Assembly: GCA_026986005.1 (NCBI GenBank)
Contig: JALSPK010000212.1
Coordinates: forward strand, 1-64,000
DNA: 64,000 nt
Direction: 5' to 3'
From: Saprospiraceae bacterium
GTDB taxonomy: Bacteria; Bacteroidota; Bacteroidia; Chitinophagales; Saprospiraceae
Numbering within the stretch: the stretch's first letter is position 1; every line of letters starts with the position of its first letter. Shown piece after piece: positions 7,048 through 17,671 of the stretch. Both the position numbers and the translations under genes were made by a program. Below the pieces are notes generated by a model that was not told the DNA's origin, made no database searches, and saw only the letters and a list, made by a program, of their open reading frames with translations.

Positions 7048-10000
7048 ATGAATAAGCCCAAGAACACCGATTTTATTGGTATTATTTTTATTGCCTATAT
7101 ATTTCTTATCGCAAATTTAGAGGTTTGTGCTCAATCATTTGATTGTCCTTGTCCTGTTGGAGGTGAATATAAAATTGGAGAAGAGCTTCCCGACACTCTA
7201 AATGGTAAATTTTCTCAAAAGGATTTTAAAATAGAAATTGATAAATCTTGCTGGGATTTTGGGTCTCTTGACCAGATTCCCGATGACGGTAGACATCCAT
7301 TTGATAAATTTGAATTTATTGTCACAGATGCAGGACAATTTAGTTTTACCGGATCTGACAATAACAAATTAATAATTGGGGTATATAAGGTCAATTTTAC
7401 TGGCACACCAATCTGTGATAGTCTTATTTTGGGGGTAGGTGCATATGTAGTTGATAGCGCTGTTTTATATTTTGAAGAACCGCAAAATGATGGCAAGGTG
7501 AATAATGTTGTTTACCTGGATACCGGAGTTGTTTATGGAGTTGTGGTCGTAGATTATGATACGGATTTTAGAGGAGATTACCATTTTTCTATCAAACCTT
7601 TGGAGCAAGGCAAAGTCTTGTTTTCTAAGGCTGTTTACTCTGAAGAATGTGAATTTTATAGCTGCTATCAAGATACTGCTAATCTCGATATTCCTATACC
7701 TGATGTGCCCACAGGATACACTATTGTTTGGAATGACGAATTGATGAATACATCTATTTGCGGGGAGCAAAGATTGATACGAGATTATACAGTTGCAAAT
7801 GATGATGGCGATACGATAAATTGTACTTCTGAATATTATTTTACAGGGACAGATCTATTATCTCATTATAAGTGGCCAAAAAATTGGGATGGTTTACAAG
7901 GTCATAACCCAATACTATTTTGTAATGATTTAAGTGATTTGGATGCAAATGGGAATCCTGATCAGGATATTACAGGTAAACCATCCGGTTTTACCTATGC
8001 TTGTAATACAATTGAAGTTTATTATCAAGATAATCTATATCAATTAGAGGACAGAACAAAGATTCTTAGAAATTGGACAATAATCGATAATTGTACAGGT
8101 ATTGTACTCCAACACATACAAGTAATTATTGTAAAAAATGAATTTATCTTTAAAAATATAGTAGGTGATAGCCTTAGATTTAAAACTAAGTCGATGTCAT
8201 GCTTTGCTGATATTGATATACCGAAAATACCTCTTTTGGGAGAAAAGTGCAGCACAATCTCAGCTTATTGGACTACGATTGATGATGTAAATACTATCGG
8301 AGATGTAAACGAAAATGGTTTTTATGACAGTACTGAAGTATGGGTTTTGAAAGATGTACCTGTTGGACAATATAATCTTTGCTATCATATGGTCGATAGT
8401 ACTGAGTACCAAACAGAAAAATGCATTAACTTTACGGTATATGACGGAAATCCTCCTGTCCCGGGTTGTAAAACAATAAAAATTGATTATCCTTATTGTG
8501 GATTGACTAAAATATCTGCAACTTCCTTTAATGGAAATTCATTTGATAATTGTAGTTCGCTATTTTTTAAAGTTGTAAGAGGCAATAATGGATTTGGAAA
8601 TGACGCAGAATGCAATTTTTTAAAAGATGAACTAAGGGAGAATGATGCTTGGTATTCAGATTCTGTCTCAGTATGTTTTGAAGATGTGAAACACAGTAAA
8701 GTTATGGTTTCCCTAAGGGTTTTTGATGTAAACCCAGGTGATGGAGCTATAGAACCACAGCGCTTTGAGAATGGCGGAGATTTATACAATCATTATGCAG
8801 ATTGTTGGTCTGTTATCAATTTTAAAGATACACTTAAGCCCTTTATAGAATGTAATGATTTGTTTTTGGAATGCGATGAAAGTATTATCCCCACCCAAAA
8901 CTCAAGATTGTATCCTAGAGTTGAAACCGGATGTGTCTTTGACTTGGAGTATTCAGATTTTTGGGTGGAAAATTGCGGTTCTGAAATCATAAGAACCTGG
9001 ACAATTAGTATTGATAATGCATCATCTCAATGTGAGCAATCAATTTTTTTACAAGAAGAAAATACATCTTTTGATCCCTGTTCAATTGTTTTTCCAAAAG
9101 ATATTAAAGTTAATTGTGCACTAGATACAGAAACCTTCCCGATTTGGGAAAGCACATCTTGCAACGATATAAGAGCAGTAATTATCAAAGATGATACATT
9201 CAAATATACGGAAGATGGTTTTTATAAAATAATCAGAGATTGGGCTGTGGTTGATAATTGCGTGTATCAATCCGGTGTTGGAGCAGAAGACAATATAGAC
9301 ATGTTGGCAGGAAATATATTAAAATGCGATAGTTTGGTAAATGATGGGTACTATAGATACAAGCAGACTATTTTAGTGTATGATGTTTTACCTGAAATAA
9401 TAGATTGCCCTGATGTTGAGATAGCATGCTATGAAAGCTTATCTCCGGAGGATAACAAAAAATTAGAATTAAGACTTAATGATATTTGCAATTATAACTC
9501 AGTTAGGTACACAGATAAGCATTTTGATCAACAATGTGGTGAATTAATAAAAAGAACATGGACTATTTCTAATGGAGTAGATACATCTTATTGTCTGCAA
9601 AAAATTAAAATAATACCGGATAAAGCATTCAACCCCTGCTCAATAGTTTTTCCGAAAAAAGAAATAAGTATTCTGTTTAATGATTTGGATAATCTTGAAA
9701 TGCCGGTTTGGGCTAATAGCCATTGCAATAATATTGAAGCTAAAATAGTAAATGAAGATACAATTATTGTAGAACAAGGTCATCGGTTTGAGTTGATTAG
9801 AGAATGGGCTGTAATCGATAAGTGTAAATATACCCCTAATATTGGTGCTGAATCCAATATTGACTCAATATCACAAAACAGGATTGATTGCTCTTTTCTG
9901 GTAAATGACGGCTATTATAAATTCATTCAAACTATAAGAGTAACTAGTCCTACATCTATTGATGTTGTGGCAAGAGATACATGTTTCGGCATAAAAGATT

Positions 10001-12000
10001 GCCTGGCTTATGATCTTAAATTGTCCGCAGAACTAATAGACTCTTGTGGAATCGCTAATTCTGCAGAGTGGAAATACATTATTACCAATCTTTCCACATT
10101 TATTGTAGTACAATACTCTTATAATGTCTTGCCACACCCTAATCAAGGGGTGGTCGGGGATATTGAGAAAGATATTTTGAATAGTACCGATGTAGCAGTC
10201 GCACAAGTGTTGAATGCTTTGAATGTGGGTAATTATAAGATAACCTGGACGGTAAAAGGACATTGCGGAAAAGTAAAAACAATTAATCAATATTTTTCTA
10301 TTACAGATAGAAAAGCTCCAACACCTATTGTGCCAACCGTGTCAGAAATTGAATTGGTTGACGGTAAACTTGAAATTACAGCTATTGATTTTGATGGTGG
10401 GGACTGTGAAGGTTGTATCGCCTCATACGATAATTGTACACCCAAGGATAGACTTAGCTTTTCATTCACAGATCAAATCCCAAATATTTGGGAAGATTTT
10501 TCCGTCTGGGAAACTCAATTTGAAAAATATGGAAAATACTTTTTTAATCCGACTGACGGAAGTATAAGTACAAAAGAGAATTATCTGGAGGGAAAGGCAG
10601 ATGCATGGTTGCTGTCGAGATCTTCTTCACAAAGACTTGTAATCAAATCCGCAGATGATATAAATGCTAAAAATGCTCCTTCCAGAATATATGTTTGGGA
10701 TAATTTTGCTTATAATGATGATTGTGATGACAATAACTTTGAATTTTCAAATATTGTTATTCATTTAAAATCTGAAACAGTAAACAATATATCCGGTCAT
10801 ATCACTTTAGTTGATTCAAAAACGCCCTTTGACGGCATGAATATGGTAGCGAAAAATGAAAATGTTGTTAGTAAAACTGTCTCGGATATGGGAGATTTCG
10901 TTTTCCATTTAAAAAATGGGAATTACAATTTGGCAGGAAGCACTGATGACAATTATTTGGCAGGAATAAGTGTCAGGGATCTCTTGTTGATCAAATTGCA
11001 TCTTCTGGGATTAAAAATAGCCAACAGTCCATATAAAGTGATAGCAATGGATTCAAATAAAGATGGAAATATCACAGCATCTGATATTAATTCTATTTCA
11101 AAAGTATTATTGAGAAAAAGCTTGGATTTTGACAATAACTCATGGCTAGCTATTTCAAAAGACTATGAATTTGATAACTCATCTAATGCCATTGAAGAAG
11201 TTGAAAATGCAAAAATACGTAACATCAAAATAGAAGAGAAAGACGTTCAAAATATGGATTTTTATGCGGTAAAAATTGGAGATATAGATTTCAGTACATT
11301 CAATTCATTGCCCAAAGATAGTGAAGATGTTAATATTTTTATAAAGAACAAGAAGTTTAATAAAGGGGAATTTGTCAATGTTCCGGTTTATGCAAAAGAT
11401 TACAATGAAGTAATAGGAATGCAATTCGCATTGAATGTACAAGGAATGGATTTTGTTGATATTGACTTTGGAGTATTGAAAATCTTTAGTGATAGTTACA
11501 ATGAAGTAGTAGGAAATTTATTTATAGGGTTTAACGATTTTGAGAAAAAAACAATTGGTGATAATGAAGTGCTTTTCACAATTAAATTTAAAGCAAAAAA
11601 GGATTCTGATTTGAAAGATGCATTAAAACTGAATAGTGCATTATTGAGTTCAGAAGCATATAAAACATTAGATTTGAATGTAGCTAAATTGACTTTTAAA
11701 GTGATAGAGACCAACGATGTGAATTATGAAAATTACGGTACCGAATGCGTATTATTTCAGAATATTCCAAATCCATTTTTGGAAACAACTGAAATATTGT
11801 TTAAGACTATGAATACATCTAAGTACAAAATAACTATTATTGATGTCACAGGAAAAAAGTTAAAATCTTATTTCGGAAATGCAAATAGAGGAATCAATAA
11901 GGTAAAAATCAAAAACGATGATTTAAACTCAAAAGGAGTCCTGTTCTATAGATTGGAGACTACTGATTTTATCGCTACTAAAAAAATGATAGCACTTTAA
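7048..12000 (+). CDS. Giant secreted multi-domain protein with dockerin-like and T9SS sorting domains
   Basis: This 1650-residue protein has a signal peptide ending near EVCAQS. The long cysteine-rich middle contains repeated Ig/HYR-like modules: the segment starting CSIVFPKDIKVNC (about 680-860) is repeated from CSIVFPKKEISI (about 863-965), each ending in a VNDGYYxxxQT stretch. About 1248-1295 is a carboxypeptidase-regulatory-like fold. About 1300-1362 is a type I dockerin-like segment with a calcium loop (DSNKDGNITASDI). About 1430-1560 resembles a cohesin-type beta-sandwich. The last ~80 residues are a T9SS type A sorting domain (NIPNPFLETTEILF, ending in KKMIAL). It is likely exported by T9SS to the surface or medium. 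No enzyme motif is visible. Confidence 0.85.
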   Translation: MNKPKNTDFIGIIFIAYIFLIANLEVCAQSFDCPCPVGGEYKIGEELPDTLNGKFSQKDFKIEIDKSCWDFGSLDQIPDDGRHPFDKFEFIVTDAGQFSFTGSDNNKLIIGVYKVNFTGTPICDSLILGVGAYVVDSAVLYFEEPQNDGKVNNVVYLDTGVVYGVVVVDYDTDFRGDYHFSIKPLEQGKVLFSKAVYSEECEFYSCYQDTANLDIPIPDVPTGYTIVWNDELMNTSICGEQRLIRDYTVANDDGDTINCTSEYYFTGTDLLSHYKWPKNWDGLQGHNPILFCNDLSDLDANGNPDQDITGKPSGFTYACNTIEVYYQDNLYQLEDRTKILRNWTIIDNCTGIVLQHIQVIIVKNEFIFKNIVGDSLRFKTKSMSCFADIDIPKIPLLGEKCSTISAYWTTIDDVNTIGDVNENGFYDSTEVWVLKDVPVGQYNLCYHMVDSTEYQTEKCINFTVYDGNPPVPGCKTIKIDYPYCGLTKISATSFNGNSFDNCSSLFFKVVRGNNGFGNDAECNFLKDELRENDAWYSDSVSVCFEDVKHSKVMVSLRVFDVNPGDGAIEPQRFENGGDLYNHYADCWSVINFKDTLKPFIECNDLFLECDESIIPTQNSRLYPRVETGCVFDLEYSDFWVENCGSEIIRTWTISIDNASSQCEQSIFLQEENTSFDPCSIVFPKDIKVNCALDTETFPIWESTSCNDIRAVIIKDDTFKYTEDGFYKIIRDWAVVDNCVYQSGVGAEDNIDMLAGNILKCDSLVNDGYYRYKQTILVYDVLPEIIDCPDVEIACYESLSPEDNKKLELRLNDICNYNSVRYTDKHFDQQCGELIKRTWTISNGVDTSYCLQKIKIIPDKAFNPCSIVFPKKEISILFNDLDNLEMPVWANSHCNNIEAKIVNEDTIIVEQGHRFELIREWAVIDKCKYTPNIGAESNIDSISQNRIDCSFLVNDGYYKFIQTIRVTSPTSIDVVARDTCFGIKDCLAYDLKLSAELIDSCGIANSAEWKYIITNLSTFIVVQYSYNVLPHPNQGVVGDIEKDILNSTDVAVAQVLNALNVGNYKITWTVKGHCGKVKTINQYFSITDRKAPTPIVPTVSEIELVDGKLEITAIDFDGGDCEGCIASYDNCTPKDRLSFSFTDQIPNIWEDFSVWETQFEKYGKYFFNPTDGSISTKENYLEGKADAWLLSRSSSQRLVIKSADDINAKNAPSRIYVWDNFAYNDDCDDNNFEFSNIVIHLKSETVNNISGHITLVDSKTPFDGMNMVAKNENVVSKTVSDMGDFVFHLKNGNYNLAGSTDDNYLAGISVRDLLLIKLHLLGLKIANSPYKVIAMDSNKDGNITASDINSISKVLLRKSLDFDNNSWLAISKDYEFDNSSNAIEEVENAKIRNIKIEEKDVQNMDFYAVKIGDIDFSTFNSLPKDSEDVNIFIKNKKFNKGEFVNVPVYAKDYNEVIGMQFALNVQGMDFVDIDFGVLKIFSDSYNEVVGNLFIGFNDFEKKTIGDNEVLFTIKFKAKKDSDLKDALKLNSALLSSEAYKTLDLNVAKLTFKVIETNDVNYENYGTECVLFQNIPNPFLETTEILFKTMNTSKYKITIIDVTGKKLKSYFGNANRGINKVKIKNDDLNSKGVLFYRLETTDFIATKKMIAL

Positions 12001-12146
12001 TAACAAATTCTGAAGAAAGGAGATAGTGTCTGTCTATAAATGATTTAACACCAATTTATTTGTATATAGACCAAATCTAATTACGCTTTGTACTAAATAA
12101 AAATAGTCTTTTTTTAAATATATTAAAATAAAACATAAATTAAATG

Positions 12147-12154
12147 TATATTTG
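12147..12154 (+). promoter_or_regulatory. Possible -7 element (TATATTTG)
   Basis: This is an exact TAnnTTTG match about 90 bases upstream of the adhesin gene, in an otherwise featureless 245-base AT-rich gap. No -33 TTTG is found at the right distance, so the call is weak. Confidence 0.25.
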
Positions 12155-12245
12155 CAAATATTAATATTGGCAATAATTTAAAATAACGATTATACTTAGT
12201 GTTTATCTTAAAAAGATTGCTTTAAAAAAAAATATAAATTTAACT

Positions 12246-15149
12246 ATGATTTCTAGAATTGGAAGTGGACTTATGCTCCTAAGTTTTGTATTATTATCAA
12301 TCGTTATTTTTTCTTATTCAGGAAATCCTCCAAATGGTAAAACCGGAGCACCAGGAGAAGGACTTTGCTCCGACTGTCACAACCCAAATGGGGGTGGATT
12401 TGGTGGTAGTTTAGAAATTGCAGGACTCCCATCAGATATTGAAGCAGGAATGACTTATGAGCTTACAATTACTACATCTTTTACATCGGGAAGCCCGATA
12501 AAAACAGGTTTTCAAATGGTCGGTCTTGATGGCTCTGATAATAATGTAGGTACATTGTCCAACCCATCACCAAATACTGTTCTCACTAATTCAGGCGGAA
12601 GAAATTATCATGAACATAATCCTGCAGTAAATTTTGATGGTGAAACTTTTGTTTCCAGAACAGTTGATTGGACAGCACCATCCGGACCTAATGGAGAAAC
12701 AATTACTTTTTATGCATCGTCTATGATAGCCAATGGAAACGGAGCAAATACCGGTGATGATCTAGTCACAACTAATGTTTCCGGCACACTAAATGTTCCT
12801 TTAGACCCTCTTGAAATAACTTTACTAAATCAATCCGACATTACATGTTTTGGAGAAAATGATGGAATGGCTGAAGTAGATGTAATTGGAGGAGAGACTC
12901 CGTATTCATATTTGTGGAGTAATGGTGAGACAACTAACCCGGCGGTTAACCTAGTTCCCGGCGTCAACAATCTTGTAGTTACTGATAATCTAGGCTCTAC
13001 AATTGATTTTGATGTTACAATCTTGGAACCGGAACAACTCTTAATAGTTAATGACGTTGTTACTCCAAATACTTGTCCAAATGGTGAGGATGGATCAATA
13101 TCTGCAGATTATCAAGGAGGCACAAACCCAATAATATATGAATGGTCGACCGGCTCTAGCGAATCGGAAATAACCGACTTGGGTGAAGGACTTTATTCTC
13201 TTACACTTACAGATGAAAATGGCTGTACTACCACTAATGAATGGGAGTTGGAAGCACTTTTTTCAGGACCGGAATTTGATATTTTAGGACCAAGCGAAAT
13301 TTGCGATGGCTCAAACGAAGAATTAAGTTTAAGTGAAGAATACGAGTTTTATGAATGGTCAACCGGAGAGACTACATCTACTATTATAGTCAATAGTTCC
13401 GGTGATTATTCTGTTACAGTTGAAGATGAAAACGGTTGTACAGGTATTTCTGAAATTTTCATTGATGAGGCTATTGAACCAAATGCTAATATTATTGAGA
13501 TGAATAATACATTTTGTCAGGGAATTGGACAAGTAACTTTATCGTCAGAAGATGATGCTAGTGAGTATTTGTGGTCAACTAATGCAACCACTAAAAGTAT
13601 AACTGTTGATTTGGCTGGCAGCTATTCATTAACTGTCACCAATGAGAATGGCTGTACGGATATTGATAATTTCACTTTTTCAAAGCCAGATTCCTTTATA
13701 ATAATTATTGATACAATTGTTAGCAATAAATGTAATGGAGATAGCTTGGCTTGGACAATTTTTCATGCAAAAGGAGGGATAAAACCATATACATTTACCT
13801 TCTTTGATACATTACACAAGGATACATTGTATTTTTATGAAGGAGATACTATTTTCAATTTGCAAGGTGGTGAATATCTACTAACAGCTAAAGATAAAAA
13901 TGAATGTATTGACTCACAAATAATATCGGTGATAGATCCATTAAAATTGATAAGTAACTTGAGTTTTTCGGCAGAAACTGCTACCGGTTTAAATGATGGA
14001 AAAGCTAGTGTAATGCCTACCGGCGGAACTCCCCCAATTGATAGCATATTGTGGAGTACTGGTGAAACTAGCCTTGAAATAATAAACTTGAGTCCCGGTA
14101 ATTATTCCGTAATAATAATTGATTCCAACGAGTGTCTGTTAGAAGATTTTTTTTCAATCTCTTCCGGAGATTGCAAATTGTCTGCTACAGCTATTTTGGA
14201 TAATGCAAAATGCAATGGTAGCACAGATGGTAGCATTACCTTAAATGTAACAGGTGGAATAGCTCCCTATCAATTTACTTGGTCAAATGGGAAACTGTCA
14301 AATGATAGTGTTTTGGATAGTATTGGAGCAGGAAATTATAATGTAACTATTGTTGATGCAAATAATTGTGAGTTTTCATTACAGAGCCTTGTCGTTCTCG
14401 AACCTGAAAAATTAGTACTGAACCTTGAAGTTAAAGATGAAACAGAGAGAGGGAAAAATGATGGATCTGCAACTGCAACTATTACTGGAGGCATCTCTCC
14501 TTACACAATAACTTGGAGTACAGGCAAACAAGGGCCATCAATAGATGGTCTTGATCCGGGTAATTATTCCGTTGAAGTGAAAGACAATAATAATTGCACG
14601 CTCAATGAAAGTTTTAAAATTTTACAAGGAGCTATTCCTGACAATGATGGAGATGGATACAATGAAGATGAAGATTGTGATGATACTAACCCAAATATTA
14701 ACCCTGGCGCTGAAGAAATTCCAAATAATGATATTGATGAGAATTGTGATAGTATCATATTGATTATAGATGTCGATGGAGATGGATTCAATTCAGATGA
14801 GGACTGTGACGACAATAATCCTAATATTAATCCCGATGCAGTTGAAATTCCAAATAATGGTATTGATGAAGATTGTGATGGTTCTGATTTGATTACCTCT
14901 AGTGAAGATACGGATGCTAATAGTATTAATATTTATCCAAATCCTGTAAATGATTATTTAGTTATTGATATTAAGATTAGCGGAGACTATACTTTAGATA
15001 TTCTTTCAATGAATGGTGAAAAATTACAATTAGAAATTAAAAAAAATATAGCTGATGTAAGAAAATTAGAAAACGGTCTATATCTTTTAAAGATAGTACA
15101 ACATAATACTCAGGAGACATACATTCAGAAAATTGTAATAATGCATTGA
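12246..15149 (+). CDS. SprB-repeat surface protein with CXXCH motif, MopE-like repeats and T9SS sorting domain
   Basis: The 967 residues hold, in order: a signal peptide (1-25); a choice-of-anchor V type domain starting with a haem c attachment motif (CSDCH, 41-45) and running to about 185; at least five SprB-like repeats with the signature C-NGDGS-GG-PY-W-G plus related Ig-like modules (about 190-790); two MopE-like putative metal-binding repeats of 43 residues, rich in Asp and each with a DCDD motif (about 798-880); and a T9SS type A sorting domain ([13 protein letters not shown] to the end). SprB is the gliding adhesin of Flavobacterium, and MopE binds copper. A role as a surface adhesin that also carries redox or metal sites is inference. 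Confidence 0.85.
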   Translation: MISRIGSGLMLLSFVLLSIVIFSYSGNPPNGKTGAPGEGLCSDCHNPNGGGFGGSLEIAGLPSDIEAGMTYELTITTSFTSGSPIKTGFQMVGLDGSDNNVGTLSNPSPNTVLTNSGGRNYHEHNPAVNFDGETFVSRTVDWTAPSGPNGETITFYASSMIANGNGANTGDDLVTTNVSGTLNVPLDPLEITLLNQSDITCFGENDGMAEVDVIGGETPYSYLWSNGETTNPAVNLVPGVNNLVVTDNLGSTIDFDVTILEPEQLLIVNDVVTPNTCPNGEDGSISADYQGGTNPIIYEWSTGSSESEITDLGEGLYSLTLTDENGCTTTNEWELEALFSGPEFDILGPSEICDGSNEELSLSEEYEFYEWSTGETTSTIIVNSSGDYSVTVEDENGCTGISEIFIDEAIEPNANIIEMNNTFCQGIGQVTLSSEDDASEYLWSTNATTKSITVDLAGSYSLTVTNENGCTDIDNFTFSKPDSFIIIIDTIVSNKCNGDSLAWTIFHAKGGIKPYTFTFFDTLHKDTLYFYEGDTIFNLQGGEYLLTAKDKNECIDSQIISVIDPLKLISNLSFSAETATGLNDGKASVMPTGGTPPIDSILWSTGETSLEIINLSPGNYSVIIIDSNECLLEDFFSISSGDCKLSATAILDNAKCNGSTDGSITLNVTGGIAPYQFTWSNGKLSNDSVLDSIGAGNYNVTIVDANNCEFSLQSLVVLEPEKLVLNLEVKDETERGKNDGSATATITGGISPYTITWSTGKQGPSIDGLDPGNYSVEVKDNNNCTLNESFKILQGAIPDNDGDGYNEDEDCDDTNPNINPGAEEIPNNDIDENCDSIILIIDVDGDGFNSDEDCDDNNPNINPDAVEIPNNGIDEDCDGSDLITSSEDTDANSINIYPNPVNDYLVIDIKISGDYTLDILSMNGEKLQLEIKKNIADVRKLENGLYLLKIVQHNTQETYIQKIVIMH

Positions 15150-15226
15150 TGTCAAACAATACTAAAACTCTTTGACGGTTTCTAGCGATAACAAAACGAC
15201 CGATATAAATTGTTTTATTTGTTTGA

Positions 15227-17671
15227 TTAATACAATTTTCCACTTATGCTAATAATTACATTTCTTCCCGGTGCACTTACTCCTGAAGAAAAGCTCCTAT
15301 AGTGGCTGTCAAAGATGTTTTCAATCGCAAAATTAATGCGGTATTTCATGTTAAACTTGTATTCAAAATAAACATTGTGAGTTGACCAACTATAAGTCCC
15401 CTCAATTGTAGCATTTTCAGGATTATCAACAGATCCACCATACAATTCCAAAGGCTTTTTTGCATTGAAAAGAAAAATATATCTCACAGCTAATTTCCCC
15501 GATAGATATCCCAATCTTATATTTCCAAACAAGGGAGGAATATGTGCTGCCGGATTAATTACAACCCCATTTTCATATATATTACCCTTAGTATAGACCA
15601 TGTTTGCAGAGAGTCTAAAGTTTTTTATTTTGCTTTTCAATCTTAATGATAAACCGTATACCTTTTCTTTTTCTGCATTTTGGTTTGCAATCACCTTCAA
15701 TGTATCTCTTCCCTCAATATAAACATCAGATCCGTCAGGCAAATTAAATCTCTTACGAACTATTGCATCTTTAAGAATTGTATAAAAACCTGTAACACTA
15801 AAATTACTATAAAAATATTCTGTTTTGATTTCTTTTTTTAAGGACAATTCAATATTATTTGATTTTTCTGTTTTAAGATTCAAATTCGGTATCATTATCT
15901 CTCCCTTTTTTATCCTTATTTTTCCTAAATCATCAATGTTGGGATTGCGAAAAGCAGTAGATATATTAGCAGATATTTTCCAAAAATGGGGTAGCTTATA
16001 TTTTTCCCCCAATGACATAGCATAACTAGTATTGTTATTTTCAACTCCCTTGATATAACTATCATGCCACTTGATAAGGCTCTCATTTTTATACCTGATA
16101 GATATATGATTCGTTTCAATTCTAGAACCCAAACTTATTTGAAAAGGATAATCTTTCTCCCCAAAAACATATTGTAAATACCCACCTATTCTATAATCCT
16201 GTGCAAAACCAGAAGGATATCTTGATAGGATATCTCTTTTGATATCCCCGGTATAGATATTCTGTCTTTTGGCACTAGAGTTCAAATCATTGTTTTGAAA
16301 ATCCATACCATAAACAAATTCATGGTTTTTATTTGTTAAATATTTTTTGAAGTCGGCAGAAAGGGAAAATATAAATAATCGTTCTGTATTGAATATTCTC
16401 CAGCTTTTACCGAATTTTCTGCTTATCCTATCTTCATTTATCTTTTGAAGTCCGGCAATGATTATTGCATTATCGTATATCGTGTTTGCTTGAGACAAGT
16501 CTAAACGCAATGAACTCAATATACGAATTTGAGGCCCATAATACCACTCTGAATATTTAAACTTTCCCTCTTTTTTTTCTATTAAAAAATCATAACGAGG
16601 AATATTACTAGAAGTAGAGAATTGAATATTAGCTGTGATTCTTGTTGCATTGTTGACTTTGAATACAGATTTGTTTAATATATTTAATTGTGAAAAACCT
16701 GTACCAATCTGGGTGTTATAATCTCTATTACGGACTATTGTATCTTTACCATCAATAAAATCTGTATAATATAGCCTTTTACCAAAATCAGGATATTTTT
16801 CAGGTCTGTTATCACCGGCTCTTAGATTTGAAAAACTAGAACTCGATACTATTAATACTGAAGCGAATTTAGATAAGCCATAATTTAATCCGATAAATCC
16901 GGTTTTTTCACTCGATGCAGAGGAATACCTGAATTTGTATTGTGAAAATTTTGTATTGAAAGCAGGGTTTTTAGTTTTGAAATGTATAACACCACCAATC
17001 GCATCACTTCCGTAAGTCAAAGAGCCGGGGCCAAATATTACTTCCACTCTGTTAAGTGAAAAATTATCGACAGTAATGGTGTTTTGCAAATGCCCATTTC
17101 TGTATATTGCATTGTTCATACGCACTCCATCCAAAACCAAAAGAACTCTGTTGGCCTCAAATCCTCTCAATACAGGACTACCTCCTCCGAATTGTGATTT
17201 TTGTACAAAAATATTGCCCGACATAGCTAATGCATCAGCTGTACTTCCGGAGTTGGTCACTTGTATTTCTTTTTGAGTGATTATGTCTGTTTCAGAGATT
17301 ATGTCTTCACGATACTGTTGATTTCTTCCGATTATGACTACTTCATTTAGCTTTAATTCATCCCTTTCCAGCACTACAATATTATTGTTGCTAACGATTG
17401 TTTTAAGGTCTATTTTAAGCTTTTGGTAACCGATTATTGAGAAAGTTAAATATTGTACCGGTAATATATCCTTTATTTTGAGTTTCCCGTTTATATCGCT
17501 GATACCTATAAAAGTGTCAGTTTCATTAAATACGGAAACTCCGTTGATGGGATTCTTGTCTTGATTATAAATGACAATTATTTGTGCATTTGATATACAT
17601 GGTAAAAGCACTATGCCAAGTACTATTATTTTAAGCTTTTGGTAAAATAATTCTAAAAGTAGTTCCTTCAT
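15227..17671 (-). CDS. TonB-dependent outer-membrane receptor
   Basis: This 814-residue receptor has a signal peptide (cleavage near ISNAQ), a short carboxypeptidase-regulatory-like domain (about 30-105), a plug (about 120-235, with MSGNIFVQKSQFGGGSPVLRG and VLLVLDGVRMNNA) and a beta-barrel to the C-terminal ISGKLY. The plug wording (RVEVIFGPGSLTYGSDAIGGVI) is typical of siderophore, haem or cobalamin receptors, but the substrate cannot be assigned. The start codon lies 41 bases inside the upstream histidine kinase gene. The signal peptide requires that start, so the overlap looks real and implies co-expression. It converges with the SprB-repeat gene. Confidence 0.9.
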   Translation of the reverse strand: MKELLLELFYQKLKIIVLGIVLLPCISNAQIIVIYNQDKNPINGVSVFNETDTFIGISDINGKLKIKDILPVQYLTFSIIGYQKLKIDLKTIVSNNNIVVLERDELKLNEVVIIGRNQQYREDIISETDIITQKEIQVTNSGSTADALAMSGNIFVQKSQFGGGSPVLRGFEANRVLLVLDGVRMNNAIYRNGHLQNTITVDNFSLNRVEVIFGPGSLTYGSDAIGGVIHFKTKNPAFNTKFSQYKFRYSSASSEKTGFIGLNYGLSKFASVLIVSSSSFSNLRAGDNRPEKYPDFGKRLYYTDFIDGKDTIVRNRDYNTQIGTGFSQLNILNKSVFKVNNATRITANIQFSTSSNIPRYDFLIEKKEGKFKYSEWYYGPQIRILSSLRLDLSQANTIYDNAIIIAGLQKINEDRISRKFGKSWRIFNTERLFIFSLSADFKKYLTNKNHEFVYGMDFQNNDLNSSAKRQNIYTGDIKRDILSRYPSGFAQDYRIGGYLQYVFGEKDYPFQISLGSRIETNHISIRYKNESLIKWHDSYIKGVENNNTSYAMSLGEKYKLPHFWKISANISTAFRNPNIDDLGKIRIKKGEIMIPNLNLKTEKSNNIELSLKKEIKTEYFYSNFSVTGFYTILKDAIVRKRFNLPDGSDVYIEGRDTLKVIANQNAEKEKVYGLSLRLKSKIKNFRLSANMVYTKGNIYENGVVINPAAHIPPLFGNIRLGYLSGKLAVRYIFLFNAKKPLELYGGSVDNPENATIEGTYSWSTHNVYFEYKFNMKYRINFAIENIFDSHYRSFSSGVSAPGRNVIISISGKLY

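Noticed and set aside
12840-14640. Repetitive stretch as a CRISPR array
   Set aside because: The repeats are protein-level SprB-like modules of uneven length with diverged DNA, inside one open frame.
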